The position numbers and the translations under genes were made by a program. Positions 33,528-34,870 of a stretch of DNA of 34,870 nt are shown in pieces. Each line of letters opens with the position of its first letter. Positions within the stretch are counted from its first letter, which is position 1. A model generated the notes under the pieces. That model had not been told where the DNA came from. It saw only the letters and a list, made by a program, of their open reading frames with translations, and did no database searches. The DNA comes from a virus. Where the stretch lies: the IMG/VR virus record IMGVR_UViG_3300050343_000054, positions 1 through 34,870 of that record; one strand, given 5' to 3'.

Positions 33528-33894
33528 GTTGGGATAACTTTAAACTAGAAGAATTTGCTTGTAAGCATTGTGGTGAAAACAAAATAGAACATGAGCTTAT
33601 AGATAAACTACAAGCGCTTAGAACTGATTGTGGTTTTCCATTTAAGATAACAAGTGGTTATAGATGTGCTGAACATCCTGTAGAAATAAACAAATCAAAA
33701 CCAGGCACACACGCTGTTGGTTTAGCAGCTGATATAGGTGTTAGAGGCAAGCAAGCATTAGAGATTATATCCAAAGCTAGAATTATGGTTTTACTGGTAT
33801 TGGAGTTAATCAAAAAGGTGGTGCTAGGTTTATACACTTAGATATATCTAAAGATTCACAAGGTCGACCAAGACCACATATTTGGAGTTATTAG
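33524..33894 (+). CDS. Peptidase M15 endolysin (frame broken near 33778)
   Basis: Begins MSWDNFKLEEFACKHCGEN and contains LRTDCGFPFKITSGYRC, GTHAVGLAADIGV (Zn ligands His and Asp) and, after correction near 33778, GVNQKGGARFIHLDI (third ligand His), ending RPRPHIWSY. This is the M15 (D-Ala-D-Ala carboxypeptidase / VanY-like) family that acts as the cell-wall endolysin of many marine phages. It has no signal peptide, so release through the adjacent holin is expected. Corrected length is about 123 residues, normal for the domain. Confidence 0.85.
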
Positions 33895-33895
33895 C

Positions 33896-34129
33896 ATGGA
33901 CCCAATGATGTATTGGAATATAATTATTACTTTAATCTTTGCTCCTATAGTCCACAGCATAAGAACTAACGCGACAGAATTAAAAAGAGTTGATATACTT
34001 CTCAATAAGACTCGCGAAGAAGTTGCAAAAGATTATGTAACTAAGGTTGAATTAACAATCAGCATAGACAGAGTTATAGATCGTTTAGACAAACTAGACG
34101 AAAAAATGGACAAGTTAATAACAGGTTAA
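33896..34129 (+). CDS. Small membrane-anchored coiled-coil lysis-region protein (77 aa)
   Basis: MDPMMYWNIIITLIFAPIVH is a probable transmembrane segment, followed by a charged helix TNATELKRVDILLNKTREEV and IDRVIDRLDKLDEKMDKLIT. The layout (one N-terminal membrane helix plus coiled coil, next to holin and endolysin) is that of inner-membrane spanins or holin-associated proteins. No outer-membrane spanin partner is evident nearby, unless one hides in another frame. It is followed one base later by the repeat protein start. Confidence 0.7.
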   Translation: MDPMMYWNIIITLIFAPIVHSIRTNATELKRVDILLNKTREEVAKDYVTKVELTISIDRVIDRLDKLDEKMDKLITG

Positions 34130-34130
34130 T

Positions 34131-34870
34131 ATGGCAATAAAATCAGAAGATCCTAGGGAATATATAGCAGCATTAGGCGATATTAGTTCGTTATTGAACG
34201 AAAACCTAGGTTTAGGTTCTGCTAATATAGCTAACTTAAATAATGTTGGTGCAGGAAGAGGTGGTTTTATGCAAAATTTAAGAAATGTTTTTAACCAAAA
34301 ACCACAACTAGGTCCAGATGAATTTGGTAGTTATGTAATACCACCTTCAGACCCAACATATTCAAGTGGTTTTGACTATGCGCGTTCTATAGCTGGCGGT
34401 ATGCCAATGTCACAAGTCATTGCACCAGGCGTAAGTTATTCCCCAGAACAACCAATGGGTTATACACAAGAACAATTAAACATACCAAAAAATGTAGACA
34501 TTCCACCCCCACCTCCACCAATTTTACCTCCAACAAGAGAGCCAGATGATCCAAGATATTTTGGTACAGGTATTGGTGGTGTAAATATTCCTGTTGATAG
34601 AAAACAAGACTTTCCTCCTTTAAGTAACTTACTAAACATAGGTAAATTATTTGATGGTGGTTTTGATAAAGATGCTATAGACAAAATAGTACAAGAGCGA
34701 ATAGCTGAAAGTATGCCAACTTTTGAACAACCTGATTTATCACAGTTTGTTACTAAACAAGACATACCTTCTTTTATTCCAGACATTCCAACAGGTAGAG
34801 AGTTTTCTATAGAAGATATACAACAAGATTTAAACTTACCTGACTTCTCACAATTTGTTAGACAGGAAGA
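34131..34870 (+). CDS. Repeat-rich phage protein, N-terminal part (continues at base 1)
   Basis: ATG at 34131 opens a frame with no stop to the window edge. It begins MAIKSEDPREYIAALGDISS, has DEFGSYVIPPSDPTYSSGFD and a Pro-rich stretch (VDIPPPPPPILPPTREPDDP, about residues 123-142), then a short linker and the first PDLSQFVTKQDIPSF repeats, which continue as the LARLEDIP repeats on the other side of the cut. Together it is about 428 residues. The combination of an ordered N-terminus, a proline hinge and a repeat tail suggests an elongated virion or assembly component. Neighbours are the lysis genes before and the scaffold and capsid after. Function is not known. Confidence 0.8.
   Translation, partial: MAIKSEDPREYIAALGDISSLLNENLGLGSANIANLNNVGAGRGGFMQNLRNVFNQKPQLGPDEFGSYVIPPSDPTYSSGFDYARSIAGGMPMSQVIAPGVSYSPEQPMGYTQEQLNIPKNVDIPPPPPPILPPTREPDDPRYFGTGIGGVNIPVDRKQDFPPLSNLLNIGKLFDGGFDKDAIDKIVQERIAESMPTFEQPDLSQFVTKQDIPSFIPDIPTGREFSIEDIQQDLNLPDFSQFVRQE

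Noticed and set aside
1-34870. tRNA genes, insertion sequences and transposases
   Set aside because: Intergenic regions are short and no cloverleaf, terminal inverted repeat or DDE transposase motif was seen by eye.
1-34870. Stop codon reassignment as the cause of broken genes
   Set aside because: The interruptions need a change of frame, not only read-through, and TAA, TAG and TGA all end well-formed coupled genes.

Overview
The window reads as the complete genome of a tailed, podovirus-like bacteriophage with low G+C, written as a linear sequence. The two ends join inside one gene: the open frame starting at 34131 runs off the right edge and continues in the same frame from base 1 to 547, through the same repeat units. 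The template is therefore circular or circularly permuted, and base 1 is an arbitrary cut. Gene content (P22-like portal, large terminase, head-tail adaptor, two long ejection-type proteins, no tape measure or tail sheath) and AT-rich coding suggest a marine podovirus of the kind common in ocean metagenomes. An alphaproteobacterial host such as SAR11 or SAR116 is plausible, but that is inference. There is no integrase, DNA polymerase, RNA polymerase or tRNA gene that I can see.

Layout. 34131-547 (across the cut) to 14398: head and tail genes, rightward (repeat protein, acidic scaffold, major capsid, adaptor, tail proteins, fibre, nozzle-like protein, ejection proteins), followed by a PD-(D/E)XK nuclease. 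14785-15346: two small leftward genes. 15434-20973: rightward replication and recombination module (excisionase-like regulator, DUF2800 nuclease, Sak4-like ATPase, SSB-like protein, TOPRIM primase-helicase, zinc-finger mini-proteins, winged-helix protein). 21064-22992: nine tightly overlapping small leftward genes. 23145-27926: packaging (HTH protein, large terminase, portal) and several tiny Lys/Arg-rich proteins. 27930-33110: small membrane protein and then a curli-like cassette. 33074-34129: lysis genes (3-TM holin, M15 peptidase, small membrane protein).

The outstanding feature is the cassette at 28280-33110: a CsgF-like protein, a CsgG-like outer-membrane lipoprotein channel, a secreted curlin-repeat protein, a FecR-domain protein and a CHASE2 sensor fused to a class III adenylate cyclase, in one tightly packed or overlapping rightward unit between packaging and lysis genes. 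This looks like a phage-borne amyloid-export system with its own envelope sensor and nucleotide second messenger. CsgG/CsgF-like genes have, to my recollection, been noted in some marine phages; the complete set with curlin, FecR and cyclase is what deserves attention.

Quality caveat: many genes are broken by single-base insertions or deletions that are repaired by shifting one frame. They are clustered (for example 1270-3600, 7372-9583, 16550-17365, 25390-26580, 28690-29075, 31400-33800) while 9580-16370 and 20974-23432 are clean. This is best explained by residual sequencing error, so I annotate these genes at full extent and state where the frame breaks.
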